This document shows positions 25,170 to 33,591 of a stretch of DNA of 64,000 nt, piece after piece. The stretch is from Firmicutes bacterium ASF500. GTDB taxonomy: Bacteria > Bacillota > Clostridia > Oscillospirales > Oscillospiraceae. The notes beneath the pieces are model-generated. The model did not search any database and had not been told where the DNA came from. It saw only the letters and a list, made by a program, of their open reading frames with translations. Every line of letters starts with the position of its first letter. Within the stretch, counting starts at the first letter, position 1. The stretch covers positions 1,860,001 to 1,924,000 of the forward strand of contig CP097573.1 of the NCBI GenBank assembly GCA_000492175.2. Direction: 5' to 3'. The position numbers and the translations under genes were made by a program.

Positions 25170-25407
25170 CCGCCGGGCGGAAAAGCGGGCGGCGGTACGG
25201 TCTGCGGTGGTCAGCACCCTGCTCCAGCTGATGATGGTGGCCGCTCTGCTCTATCTGCGGACTTTGGGTCCGCCGGAATGGCTGGCCGGTCTGATGCTGA
25301 TCCTGGCCGTTGCCGACCTGATCACCATTCCCTTCACCTTTACCGCCCTGTGGCAGCGGGTGCGGGAGATTGAAAAGGGCGAACTGGAAGAAGCCAAAAA
25401 ATACTGA
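25150..25407 (+). CDS. Small two-helix membrane protein with shared tail, second
   Basis: 85 residues: basic start (RRAEKRAAVR), two membrane segments (about 18-37 and 43-64) and the tail QRVREIEKGELEEAKKY. Overlaps the previous gene by 20 bp, with GGAGGCGAAG upstream of the ATG. It is distinct from its neighbour except for plan and tail. Confidence 0.7.
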   Translation: MRPKSIDRRAEKRAAVRSAVVSTLLQLMMVAALLYLRTLGPPEWLAGLMLILAVADLITIPFTFTALWQRVREIEKGELEEAKKY

Positions 25408-25434
25408 TTCCATTTTTATAAGGAGGAAAACATT

Positions 25435-25746
25435 ATGCTGCTGGTAAACATTGACTACATCCCCGGGAAGGAATTTGAGGTGCTGGGTATGGCCAAGGGC
25501 ACCGTGGTCCAGTCTAAGAACTTCGGCAAGGACTTCATGGCCGGTATGAAGACCCTGGTGGGCGGCGAGATCACCGGCTACACCGAGATGCTCAACGAGG
25601 CCCGTCAGATCGCCGTCAAGCGCATGGTGGACGAGGCCGAGGGCCTGGGGGCCGACGCCGTTATCAACATCCGCTACGGCTCCTCCGCCGTGATGCAGGG
25701 GGCCGCCGAGGTCATCGCCTACGGCACCGCGGTGCGGTTCAAGTAA
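25435..25746 (+). CDS. YbjQ-family (heavy-metal-binding domain) protein
   Basis: 103 residues matching the YbjQ/UPF0145 family: IDYIPGKEFEVLGMAKGTVV, the central GGEITGYTEMLNEAR and GADAVINIRYGSS. These proteins form pentamers; their role is unknown despite the metal-binding label. A strong AAGGAGG precedes ATG 25435. Possibly the last gene of the MerR group. Confidence 0.85.
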   Translation: MLLVNIDYIPGKEFEVLGMAKGTVVQSKNFGKDFMAGMKTLVGGEITGYTEMLNEARQIAVKRMVDEAEGLGADAVINIRYGSSAVMQGAAEVIAYGTAVRFK

Positions 25747-25750
25747 GCGC

Positions 25751-25780
25751 CTGTAGGGGCGGCCTGTGGCCGCCCCTACA
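25751..25780. repeat. Perfect TGTAGGGGCGG palindrome, probable terminator
   Basis: CTGTAGGGGCGGCC/GGCCGCCCCTACA with TGT between, followed by TTTTATT. It belongs to the dispersed repeat family and here serves as a plausible terminator after the YbjQ-family gene. Confidence 0.65.
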
Positions 25781-25854
25781 TTTTATTGACACCCTTTTCC
25801 TCCGGGATTATAATACAGACAGCACACCCCAGAATAAAACAGGAGATGACTGTT

Positions 25855-26751
25855 ATGTTTGGTTTATTTGGAAAGAAGGAGACCCCCTCCCCGGAGGAGC
25901 GGCTGGCCGACCTCCAGAGGAAGGGGGATTGGGCCGGTCTGGCAAAGGCCTATTACGAGCTGGGCGTGGGGGCCATGGACAAGGGCGACCTGAACCGGGC
26001 CCAGCTGTGGCTTCACCGGGCGGACACCATCTACAGCGCCGACGACGATGTCTATGACAAGGTGGGCGAGAAGCTGACAGACGACTGCTCCGACCGCATC
26101 GGCATCCTGGAGGAAAAGGAGGAGCTGCTGTACAACGCCGTCCCCGCTCAGATCGAGGAGAAGGCCGACGGCCTGGAGGACCCCCAGGTCCGGGTGTGGG
26201 GCCTGCTGTCCGCCGCCCGGCTGGTGAAGCTGGGGGAGCGGCTGGCGAAGCTCCCCGGCTGTGAGGTGCTGGGCCAGCTGGCCTGGGCCGTGGACATGAT
26301 GTTCAAGTCCTTCCAGACCCCGCCCGCCCAGGAGGAGTACCAGCGCCTGATGGATGTCTGCAACGCCCTCTATGAGCTCAACGGCAAGGCGGCCTACTAC
26401 ACCGGCGAGGTCGAGGTCCCCGGCGGGGCCCCCCTCCAGCTCTTCGACCTGAACGGCATGATGGGGACGGAGCAGGAGCTCAACGGCTACATAGACGGCC
26501 ATCTGCGGCTGATCGCCGCCCTGAGCCAGGGGGCGGAGGAGCTGCCCATCGCCGAGAGCGGCGCCGTGGGCTGCGCCCTCCTGCCCGACTACTACGTCCG
26601 CACCGGCTCCGCCAAGCCGGAGGAGGCCCCCCGGTTCAAGGCCGAGCTGGACCGGATCTGGAGCGACTACGACTTCGTGCGCTCCGGCCTGACCTGGGAG
26701 GCCGTGGGCGAACGGCTGTCTAAGTATAAGGAGCTGGACATTTTCGGCTGA
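25855..26751 (+). CDS. Hypothetical cytoplasmic protein, helical repeat-like
   Basis: 298 residues, no signal peptide or membrane segment. The first 90 residues look like TPR-type helices (WAGLAKAYYELGVGAMDKGD, LNRAQLWLHRADTIY). The rest is acidic and helical with no recognised family. CAGGAGA precedes ATG 25855. Transcribed alone, ending at a strong terminator. Confidence 0.65.
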   Translation: MFGLFGKKETPSPEERLADLQRKGDWAGLAKAYYELGVGAMDKGDLNRAQLWLHRADTIYSADDDVYDKVGEKLTDDCSDRIGILEEKEELLYNAVPAQIEEKADGLEDPQVRVWGLLSAARLVKLGERLAKLPGCEVLGQLAWAVDMMFKSFQTPPAQEEYQRLMDVCNALYELNGKAAYYTGEVEVPGGAPLQLFDLNGMMGTEQELNGYIDGHLRLIAALSQGAEELPIAESGAVGCALLPDYYVRTGSAKPEEAPRFKAELDRIWSDYDFVRSGLTWEAVGERLSKYKELDIFG

Positions 26752-26755
26752 GGCG

Positions 26756-26785
26756 AGACCTCCCTTCGGGGAGGTCTTTTTTTTT
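26756..26785 (+). terminator. Rho-independent terminator
   Basis: AGACCTCCC/GGGAGGTCT stem, TTCG loop, then nine T residues. Confidence 0.92.
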
Positions 26786-26841
26786 CGCTGTTACAACACC
26801 CCCACCCCGGGCGTTTTATATACAGGAAGGAGGTTGTCCAT

Positions 26842-27309
26842 ATGAACGATGCCCTGACACTCTTCCAGCGGTATAAGGACCCGGTCTACCGGCTGGCCCT
26901 GTCCATGACGGGCTCTCCCGCCGACGCGGAGGATGTGTGTCAGACGGTATTTCTCAAGCTGCTGGAAAAAAGGCCGGACCTGCCGCCGGAGCGGGAAAGA
27001 GCGTGGCTGCTCCAGGTGACGGCCAACCAGTGCCGCAGTCTCTGGCGGTGGACCCGCCGCCGGTCCACCGTCCCGTTGGACGAGGCGCTGTCTGTGGCCG
27101 CGCCCCAGGCGGAGACGCTACTGCGCCAGGTGATGGCTCTGCCCTCCAAGGACCGGGCGGTGCTCTACCTCCACTACTACGAGGGATTTTCCACCCGGGA
27201 GGTGGGGGACATGCTCCATATCAGCCAGAGCGCCGTCACCACCCGGCTGCTGCGGGCCCGGAAAAAGCTGAAAGAAATTTTGGTGGAGGATTGTCTGTAT
27301 GAAGCGTGA
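26842..27309 (+). CDS. ECF-type RNA polymerase sigma factor
   Basis: 155 residues. Sigma region 2 (YRLALSMTGSPADAEDVCQT, about 16-35) and region 4 helix-turn-helix (LHYYEGFSTREVGDMLHISQ, about 110-130) are clear. AAGGAGGTTGTCC precedes ATG 26842. The gene overlaps the DUF4179-type membrane protein by 11 bp, the usual ECF sigma and anti-sigma arrangement. Confidence 0.85.
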   Translation: MNDALTLFQRYKDPVYRLALSMTGSPADAEDVCQTVFLKLLEKRPDLPPERERAWLLQVTANQCRSLWRWTRRRSTVPLDEALSVAAPQAETLLRQVMALPSKDRAVLYLHYYEGFSTREVGDMLHISQSAVTTRLLRARKKLKEILVEDCLYEA

Positions 27310-28252
27310 ATATCAGGAGGTTATGGATATGATTCAGATGCCCAAAGACTGCGAGGCCCGCATTTTGGCCGCGCTGGAGGAGAACAAAAAAAGACTGCCC
27401 CGCCGGGTGGGGCGGATGCTGCTGACGGCGGCGGTGATTTTCGCCATGCTCACCTCGGCGGTGGCCCTGTCCTCCCAGCTGCGGGAATATATTTTCGGCG
27501 CGGCGGGGCCCTTCGCCCCCTACGTCCGGCCCGCGGAGAGCAGGGTGGTGACAGAGGGCGGCTATGAGCTGCGGGTGGACAGCGTGATTGCCGACCACTA
27601 CCTGATCGTCGGTTACGTGGAGATTCGGGACCTGGAGGGAAACCGCCTTCAGGAGGGGATAGACATCTGGGCTCACTTTGACCAGACCGGCCCGGATAAC
27701 CCGGGCATCTCCAGCTCGGTGTTCGGAGGGGAGATCATCCGCTGTGAGGCGGACGGCAAGTCCGCCCTGGCCGCCGTGATGGAGTGGGGCGGCCAGAGCG
27801 TGGGCGACCCCAATATGACTCTGCGGATCGTCAAGCCCATGGAATGTAAGATCCCCGTCACCCTGGAATATGTTCCCATTCAGACCATCGACCTGAGCGG
27901 GCTGGACACCGGCGGAGTCCTGCCCCCGCTGGACCGGCTGGAGCTGTCTCCGCTGGGGATCAACGCGGTGACGCAGTATAAGGAGGACGCCAGCTTTGAG
28001 AACACCCGGGACCATGACAAGCTGCGGGGGGCGCTCACGGTACACTTTAAGGACGGCAGTACCCGGGTGTCTGTGCGGGACAGCCTGGGCGGTTCTTTCC
28101 GGCTGGCCACTGGCAGCTGGCTGTTTATGGACCCCTACAACCTGGTGCAGCCGGAGGACGTGGAGCCCCTGGATGTGGAGCAAATTGTGGGCATCTCCTG
28201 TCAGGACTGGTATCTCCCCATCGAAAACGGAGCGGCCGGCCCCCTCCGGTGA
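27299..28252 (+). CDS. DUF4179-like membrane protein, putative anti-sigma factor
   Basis: 317 residues: about 35 cytoplasmic residues, one membrane segment (about 42-60), then a large external domain with the DUF4179-like N-terminal part (ESRVVTEGGYELRVDSVIAD). The cytoplasmic part is shorter than a classical ZAS domain. The sigma-gene overlap supports a role holding or sensing for that sigma factor. Confidence 0.72.
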   Translation: MKREYQEVMDMIQMPKDCEARILAALEENKKRLPRRVGRMLLTAAVIFAMLTSAVALSSQLREYIFGAAGPFAPYVRPAESRVVTEGGYELRVDSVIADHYLIVGYVEIRDLEGNRLQEGIDIWAHFDQTGPDNPGISSSVFGGEIIRCEADGKSALAAVMEWGGQSVGDPNMTLRIVKPMECKIPVTLEYVPIQTIDLSGLDTGGVLPPLDRLELSPLGINAVTQYKEDASFENTRDHDKLRGALTVHFKDGSTRVSVRDSLGGSFRLATGSWLFMDPYNLVQPEDVEPLDVEQIVGISCQDWYLPIENGAAGPLR

Positions 28253-28307
28253 CCGCCCCGCCTTCAGGCTGTTGGGCTACCGCAGCGGGATGGGAAATTC
28301 GTCGGGC

Positions 28308-28336
28308 TTGACCTTCCGGCGGTTCTCCGCTATAGT
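28308..28336 (+). promoter_or_regulatory. Predicted promoter of the TetR gene
   Basis: TTGACC (28308-28313), 17-bp spacer, TATAGT (28331-28336), 32 bp before ATG 28368. Confidence 0.6.
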
Positions 28337-28367
28337 AGGTGGTGTAATCGCGGGTAAGGAGGTCCAT

Positions 28368-28958
28368 ATGAGGAAAAAGCGTACGCAGAACACCCGGGGG
28401 AAGATTATCGAGGCGGCGTGGCGGCTGTTTTACCGCCAGGGGTATGACGACACCACGGTGGAGGAGATCATTGAGGAGTCGGGCACCTCCCGGGGGTCCT
28501 TTTACCACTACTTCCAGGGCAAGGACGGCCTGCTGTCCACCCTGTCCGACGTGTTCGACCAGAAGTATGACGAGCTGATGGAGACCATCGACCCGGAGCA
28601 GGACCGGTTTGAACAGCTGATGTACCTCAACCGGGAGCTCTTCGCCATGATCGAGAACTCCATCTCCCTGGACCTGCTGGCCCGGCTGTACTCCTCCCAG
28701 CTGGTGACCCGGGGGGACCGCTCCCTTCTGGACCACGGGCGGACCTATTACAAGCTGCTGCGTCAGATTGTTCTCCAGGGCCAGGAGCGGGGGGAGCTGC
28801 GGGGGGATGTCACCGCCAACGAGATCGTCCGGGCCTACGCCCTGTGCGAGCGGGCCCTCATCTACGACTGGTGCCTGTCCGCCGGGGATTACTCCCTCAC
28901 CCAGTACAGCGCGGCCATGATGCCTATGTTTTTGCGGGAGTTTCGAAAAAGTTTGTAG
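28368..28958 (+). CDS. TetR-family transcriptional regulator
   Basis: 196 residues. Helix-turn-helix near the start (GKIIEAAWRLFYRQGYDDTT, then VEEIIEESGTSRGSFYHYFQ), with a helical ligand domain after it. The frame is open far upstream, but ATG 28368 has AAGGAGG 5 nt before it and is the natural start. Neighbour of the symporter gene, which it may control. Confidence 0.85.
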   Translation: MRKKRTQNTRGKIIEAAWRLFYRQGYDDTTVEEIIEESGTSRGSFYHYFQGKDGLLSTLSDVFDQKYDELMETIDPEQDRFEQLMYLNRELFAMIENSISLDLLARLYSSQLVTRGDRSLLDHGRTYYKLLRQIVLQGQERGELRGDVTANEIVRAYALCERALIYDWCLSAGDYSLTQYSAAMMPMFLREFRKSL

Positions 28959-28987
28959 GAACGTCTAAAAATTGATAATAAAAAATG

Positions 28988-29041
28988 TACAGTCAATTTT
29001 CGTTGACATTTCAATGTAAATTGACTGTATCTTTTGTTTTT
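28988..29041 (+). terminator. Terminator after TetR
   Basis: TACAGTCAATTT/AAATTGACTGTA stem (28988-28999 with 29018-29029) around a smaller inner hairpin, followed by TCTTTTGTTTTTG. Confidence 0.75.
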
Positions 29042-29060
29042 GTACGGAGTTCGTTCTGTG

Positions 29061-29089
29061 TTGTATTCTAGCCGCGTTCCTGTTATGAT
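29061..29089 (+). promoter_or_regulatory. Predicted promoter of the symporter gene
   Basis: TTGTAT (29061-29066), 17-bp spacer, TATGAT (29084-29089). Confidence 0.5.
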
Positions 29090-29135
29090 AGCAGCAATTC
29101 GCCGCCGGGGGCGGCTATTTTGGAGGGAGAACATT

Positions 29136-30665
29136 ATGACAACTGCGCAAGTCTGTATCATGGGGACCATCATCCTCTATCTCTGTTTCGTCATTTTCAC
29201 CGGCGTGATGATCGGCCGCCGGTCCAAAAAGAGCGCCGAGGGCTTCTACCTGGGCGGCCGGGGGATGGGCCCTCTGGTCACCGCTATGAGCGCCGAGGCC
29301 AGCGACATGAGCAGCTATCTGCTGATGGGCATACCCGGCCTGGCCTATCTGTCCGGCGTGGCCGACGCCAGCTGGACGGCCATCGGTCTGGCGGCGGGCA
29401 CCTATCTCAACTTCCTGCTGGTGGCGAAGCGCCTGCGGCGGTACAGCGTGAAGCTGGACGCCATCACCATCCCCAGCTTCATTTCCAAGCGGTACGGTGA
29501 GAAAAAGCCGGTGATTATGTGCATTTCCGCCCTGATTATCCTCATTTTCTTCGTGCCCTATGTGGCCTCCGGCCTGGCCGCCATCGGCAAGCTGTTCAAC
29601 AGCCTCTTCGGCTGGGACTATATGACGGCGGTCATCATCGGCGCCATCGTCATCATCAGCTACACCTCGGTGGGCGGCTTCTCCGCCGTGGCTACCATGG
29701 ACCTGATTCAGTCGGTCATTATGACCATCGCCCTGGCCATTATCGTGGTCTTCGGCATCGTCCAGGCCGGGGGCATGGACGCCGTGCTGGACCACGCCCG
29801 CACCCTGCCCGGCTTCCTCAGCTTCGGTGAGACCTACAACGCGGCTGCCGGCTCCGCCGAGCCCTACGGCTTCATCCGCATTGTGTCCATGATGGCCTGG
29901 GGTTTAGGCTATTTCGGAATGCCCCACATCCTGGTCCGCTTCATGGCTATCCGGGACGAGAACGAGCTGAAGCTGTCCCGGCGCATCGCCTCGGTGTGGG
30001 TGGTGATCTCCATGGGTGTGGCGGTGTTCATCGGCATCGTGGGTCACGCCGTCTCCGCCGCCGGGCGCATCCCCTTCCTGGAGGGCAGCGCCACGGAGAC
30101 GGTGATCGTCAAGCTGTCCGACCTGCTGTCGGGCTACGGCATCTTCCCCGCCATTGTGGCCGGGTGCATTCTGGCCGGTATCCTGGCCGCCACCATGTCC
30201 ACCGCCGACAGCCAGCTGCTGGCCGCCTCCTCCGCCTTCTCGGAGAATCTGGTGCAGAACGTCTTCGGCATCAAGCTGACCCAGAAGCAGACCATGCTCA
30301 CCGCACGGCTCACCGTGGTGGTGATTGCCATTATCGCCATGTTCCTGGCCTCCGACCCGGACAGCAACGTGTTCCAGATCGTCTCCTTCGCCTGGGCGGG
30401 CTTCGGCGCGGCCTTCGGACCTGCTATGCTGTGCGCCCTGTTCTGGAAGCGGAGCAACCGCCAGGGCATTATGGCCGGCCTGGTGGCCGGGGGCGTGATG
30501 ATCTTCGTTTGGAAGTTCCTGGTCAAGCCCCTGGGCGGCATCTGGAACATCTACGAGCTCCTGCCCGCCTTCCTGGTGGCCCTGGCCGCTATCGTGGTGG
30601 TCTCCCTGCTCACCCCCGCCCCCGAGGCTGAGGTGGTCAAAGCTTTCGAGGAATACGACAAATGA
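29136..30665 (+). CDS. putP: Sodium:solute symporter, PutP (proline) type
   Basis: 509 residues with about 13 membrane segments, the usual SSS-family size. Family landmarks are GRRSKKSAEGFYLGGRGMGP, AMSAEASDMSSYLLMG (sodium and substrate region), GGFSAVATMDLIQS and MSTADSQLLAASSAFSE. This pattern fits Na+/proline symporters best. GGAGGGAGAAC precedes ATG 29136. Single-gene unit between promoter and terminator. Confidence 0.88.
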   Translation: MTTAQVCIMGTIILYLCFVIFTGVMIGRRSKKSAEGFYLGGRGMGPLVTAMSAEASDMSSYLLMGIPGLAYLSGVADASWTAIGLAAGTYLNFLLVAKRLRRYSVKLDAITIPSFISKRYGEKKPVIMCISALIILIFFVPYVASGLAAIGKLFNSLFGWDYMTAVIIGAIVIISYTSVGGFSAVATMDLIQSVIMTIALAIIVVFGIVQAGGMDAVLDHARTLPGFLSFGETYNAAAGSAEPYGFIRIVSMMAWGLGYFGMPHILVRFMAIRDENELKLSRRIASVWVVISMGVAVFIGIVGHAVSAAGRIPFLEGSATETVIVKLSDLLSGYGIFPAIVAGCILAGILAATMSTADSQLLAASSAFSENLVQNVFGIKLTQKQTMLTARLTVVVIAIIAMFLASDPDSNVFQIVSFAWAGFGAAFGPAMLCALFWKRSNRQGIMAGLVAGGVMIFVWKFLVKPLGGIWNIYELLPAFLVALAAIVVVSLLTPAPEAEVVKAFEEYDK

Positions 30666-30673
30666 TAAAAAGG

Positions 30674-30708
30674 GACCCTGGAGAGAGGCGCTCTCCAGGG
30701 TCTCTTTT
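30674..30708 (+). terminator. Rho-independent terminator of the symporter gene
   Basis: GACCCTGGAGAG/CTCTCCAGGGTC stem, AGGCG loop, then TCTTTTTG. Confidence 0.9.
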
Positions 30709-30723
30709 TGTTGTGCGGCAAAG

Positions 30724-30855
30724 CAGGAAAATCAATTTAGAGAAAATAGAGCCGCATTTGTAGGGCGCGACGACCCGGCGCGCCGCTGATGGGCAGATTT
30801 TGCAAACGGCGCGCCGGGGTCGTCGCGCCCTACAGACGCAAAATTGATTCCCCTG
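30724..30855. mobile_element. MITE-like element A, copy 1 (132 bp)
   Basis: Ends CAGGAAAATCAATTT and AAATTGATTCCCCTG are inverted repeats. Inside, GTAGGGCGCGACGACCCGGC faces its complement around a GCAGATTTTGC core. Non-coding. Near-identical copies at 34634-34763 and 48873-49002. Confidence 0.82.
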
Positions 30856-30868
30856 GCGGCAAAGGCGT

Positions 30869-30897
30869 TTGTATTGCAAATTTTGTCGTATTATGCT
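30869..30897 (+). promoter_or_regulatory. Predicted promoter of the 31-aa peptide gene
   Basis: TTGTAT (30869-30874), 17-bp spacer, TATGCT (30892-30897). Confidence 0.45.
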
Positions 30898-30949
30898 ATC
30901 ACGGACTTACTGCCCTTTCCAAACTGGCAACAGGGAGGAGGTGTGGTGA

Positions 30950-31045
30950 ATGGACTCCCTAGCTGAGCTACTTATGTCGGTCGCGGCGAATGTCGTGGGC
31001 TATCTCATCTGTAGATGGCTTGACCAGCACCGCAAGGGCAGGTAA
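30950..31045 (+). CDS. 31-residue membrane peptide (type I toxin-like)
   Basis: ATG 30950 with AGGAGGTG 6 nt upstream encodes a 31-residue peptide: an acidic start (MDSLAELL), one hydrophobic helix (MSVAANVVGYLIC, about 9-21) and a basic end (RWLDQHRKGR). A promoter lies 50 bp before it and a strong terminator 5 bp after it, so it is a complete small transcription unit. Size and layout resemble short membrane toxins or phage-derived peptides of Firmicutes, but no antisense RNA has been shown. Confidence 0.6.
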   Translation: MDSLAELLMSVAANVVGYLICRWLDQHRKGR

Positions 31046-31050
31046 AAGAA

Positions 31051-31087
31051 ACCCCCGGAGAGTGCGCTCTCTCCGGGGGTCCTTTTT
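31051..31087 (+). terminator. Rho-independent terminator of the 31-aa gene
   Basis: ACCCCCGGAGAG/CTCTCCGGGGGT stem followed by CCTTTTTT. Confidence 0.9.
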
Positions 31088-31176
31088 TGCGGTGTGGTCA
31101 ATAGCCCTAGCTGAACTTTTGGCCACCCTCATTATAGCATAGCCCCACAGAATACGCAAGAGGTAATTTGAAAATA

Positions 31177-31256
31177 TGTAGGGGCGGCCTGTGGCCGCCC
31201 GTTCCACGGAGGTCCCGTCCACCCGGGAGCAACGGGCGGATGATATCCGCCCCTAC
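31177..31256. repeat. TGTAGGGGCGG palindromic repeat at XRE gene 3' end
   Basis: TGTAGGGGCGGCCTGTGGCC opens it and ATATCCGCCCCTAC closes it. Almost the same 80 bp recur at 31652-31731, beside the paralogous regulator. The last three bases used supply the stop codon of the gene at 31253-31594. Confidence 0.8.
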
Positions 31257-31594
31257 CGTCTCTGGTTCTGCTTCTGAAAGAACTGCACCTGATTGTGGAC
31301 AGCCTCCTGCTGGTCCTCGTACAAGCTGCGGAGCACCTGAATCATGGCTTGTTCTGTTTTGGTAAGCCTCATAGGCGGGTCGGGAATATCGGTCAGGCCA
31401 AAAATGTAATCAGTACTGACACCGAGCGTTCTCGCAATCGGAGCAATAATCTCCTGCGGAAATCTGTGTTTGCCTTTTATATAGCCATTTAAGGTATTTT
31501 GCCGGATGCCAATTTTTTCTGCCAAGGCCACTTGGGTCATATCCCTGTCGTCAATCATATTTTGGACCCTGGCTCCAATATTGATCTCATCCAT
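31253..31594 (-). CDS. XRE-family regulator
   Basis: 113 residues. Helix-turn-helix of the Cro/CI type (MTQVALAEKIGIRQNTLNGY, about 20-39), the LGVSTDYIFGLTDIPDPP linker, and a C-terminal helix ending DQQEAVHNQVQFFQKQNQRR. ATG 31594 follows GGGTGA; the GTG at 31603 is less likely. The C-terminal 20 residues are identical to those of the neighbouring paralog (31728-32060), and both genes run into the same palindromic repeat. Confidence 0.82.
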   Translation of the reverse strand: MDEINIGARVQNMIDDRDMTQVALAEKIGIRQNTLNGYIKGKHRFPQEIIAPIARTLGVSTDYIFGLTDIPDPPMRLTKTEQAMIQVLRSLYEDQQEAVHNQVQFFQKQNQRR

Positions 31595-31651
31595 TCTAAT
31601 CACCCGATCATATATCCTCTAATCTCGATAACAAGAGGTAACTTGAAAATA

Positions 31652-31731
31652 TGTAGGGGCGGCCTGTGGCCGCCCGTGCCACGGAGGCCCTGTCCTCTTG
31701 GGAGAAGCGGGCGGATAATATCCGCCCCTAC
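31652..31731. repeat. TGTAGGGGCGG palindromic repeat, tandem partner
   Basis: Near-copy of 31177-31256, again overlapping the 3' end of an XRE gene and giving its TAG stop. Confidence 0.8.
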
Positions 31732-32060
31732 CGTCTCTGATTCTGCTTCTGAAAGAACTGCACCTGGTTGTGGACAGCCTCCTGCTGGTCGCGGGATAGC
31801 GTACGGAAGGCTTCAAGGAGCTGCCGTTCAGACGGAAAAAGCGGCATAGGTGTTTCCGGAATATCGGTCAGCCCCAATAGATAATCTGTGGATACGTGAA
31901 AATATTCGGCGATAGCGGTTACAACGTGTGTAGGCATTTCATACCGCCCAGTTAAGTAGTGACTCAACTTGGATTCAGAAATTCCTATTTGCTTCGCAAG
32001 CTTTTTCTGCTTGATATCTCCATCGGTTACAAGAATTTTTGCTCTAGCTCCAAGGTCCAT
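31728..32060 (-). CDS. XRE-family regulator, paralog
   Basis: 110 residues. Helix-turn-helix KKLAKQIGISESKLSHYLTG (about 20-39), then FHVSTDYLLGLTDIPETP and the same final 20 residues as the gene at 31253-31594. The DNA-binding part is clearly diverged, so binding sites may differ. ATG 32060 has GGGAGTG upstream. The 170 bp above it are A+T rich and probably hold its promoter. Confidence 0.82.
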   Translation of the reverse strand: MDLGARAKILVTDGDIKQKKLAKQIGISESKLSHYLTGRYEMPTHVVTAIAEYFHVSTDYLLGLTDIPETPMPLFPSERQLLEAFRTLSRDQQEAVHNQVQFFQKQNQRR

Positions 32061-32241
32061 GGCAATCACTCCCTGGAACTAGTATGATTGAAATGCTAAA
32101 TCGAAATATGAAAATTTAGGTTTTAAAAATATATTTTTCTTCCTGACAAAATTCAGCAAAATATAATTGTCATATGCTATATATTAAAGTCAGCAAAAAA
32201 AGAGCGCCGCTTTCGCGACGCCCTTTGGGAGGGAGGAAAAC

Positions 32242-33318
<1,077 letters not shown>

Positions 33319-33465
33319 TTATAACCGGAACAGCACTTTTTTCCTAGTGTATTTTTTCATAGAATTATTAAAAAAATTAACCAAAATTTTGCTATTGCTT
33401 TGGAAGGAGCCCTTCCGGACCGGGGGACAGAGCGGACATTTTCCGACAAATTTAGACAAAATCTA

Positions 33466-33494
33466 TTGTAGGGGGCGGAAAATTTTGATATACT
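33466..33494 (+). promoter_or_regulatory. Predicted promoter of the histidine-kinase-like gene
   Basis: TTGTAG (33466-33471), 17-bp spacer, TATACT (33489-33494). Confidence 0.55.
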
Positions 33495-33591
33495 GTCGCC
33501 GTGTTATCTGGCAAAAAGCCGCACAACCTAATGAAACAAATCGCGGCCCCGCCCTGTCCGGCGGCTGGCCGCTCCGTCCGGGAGGTTTTTT

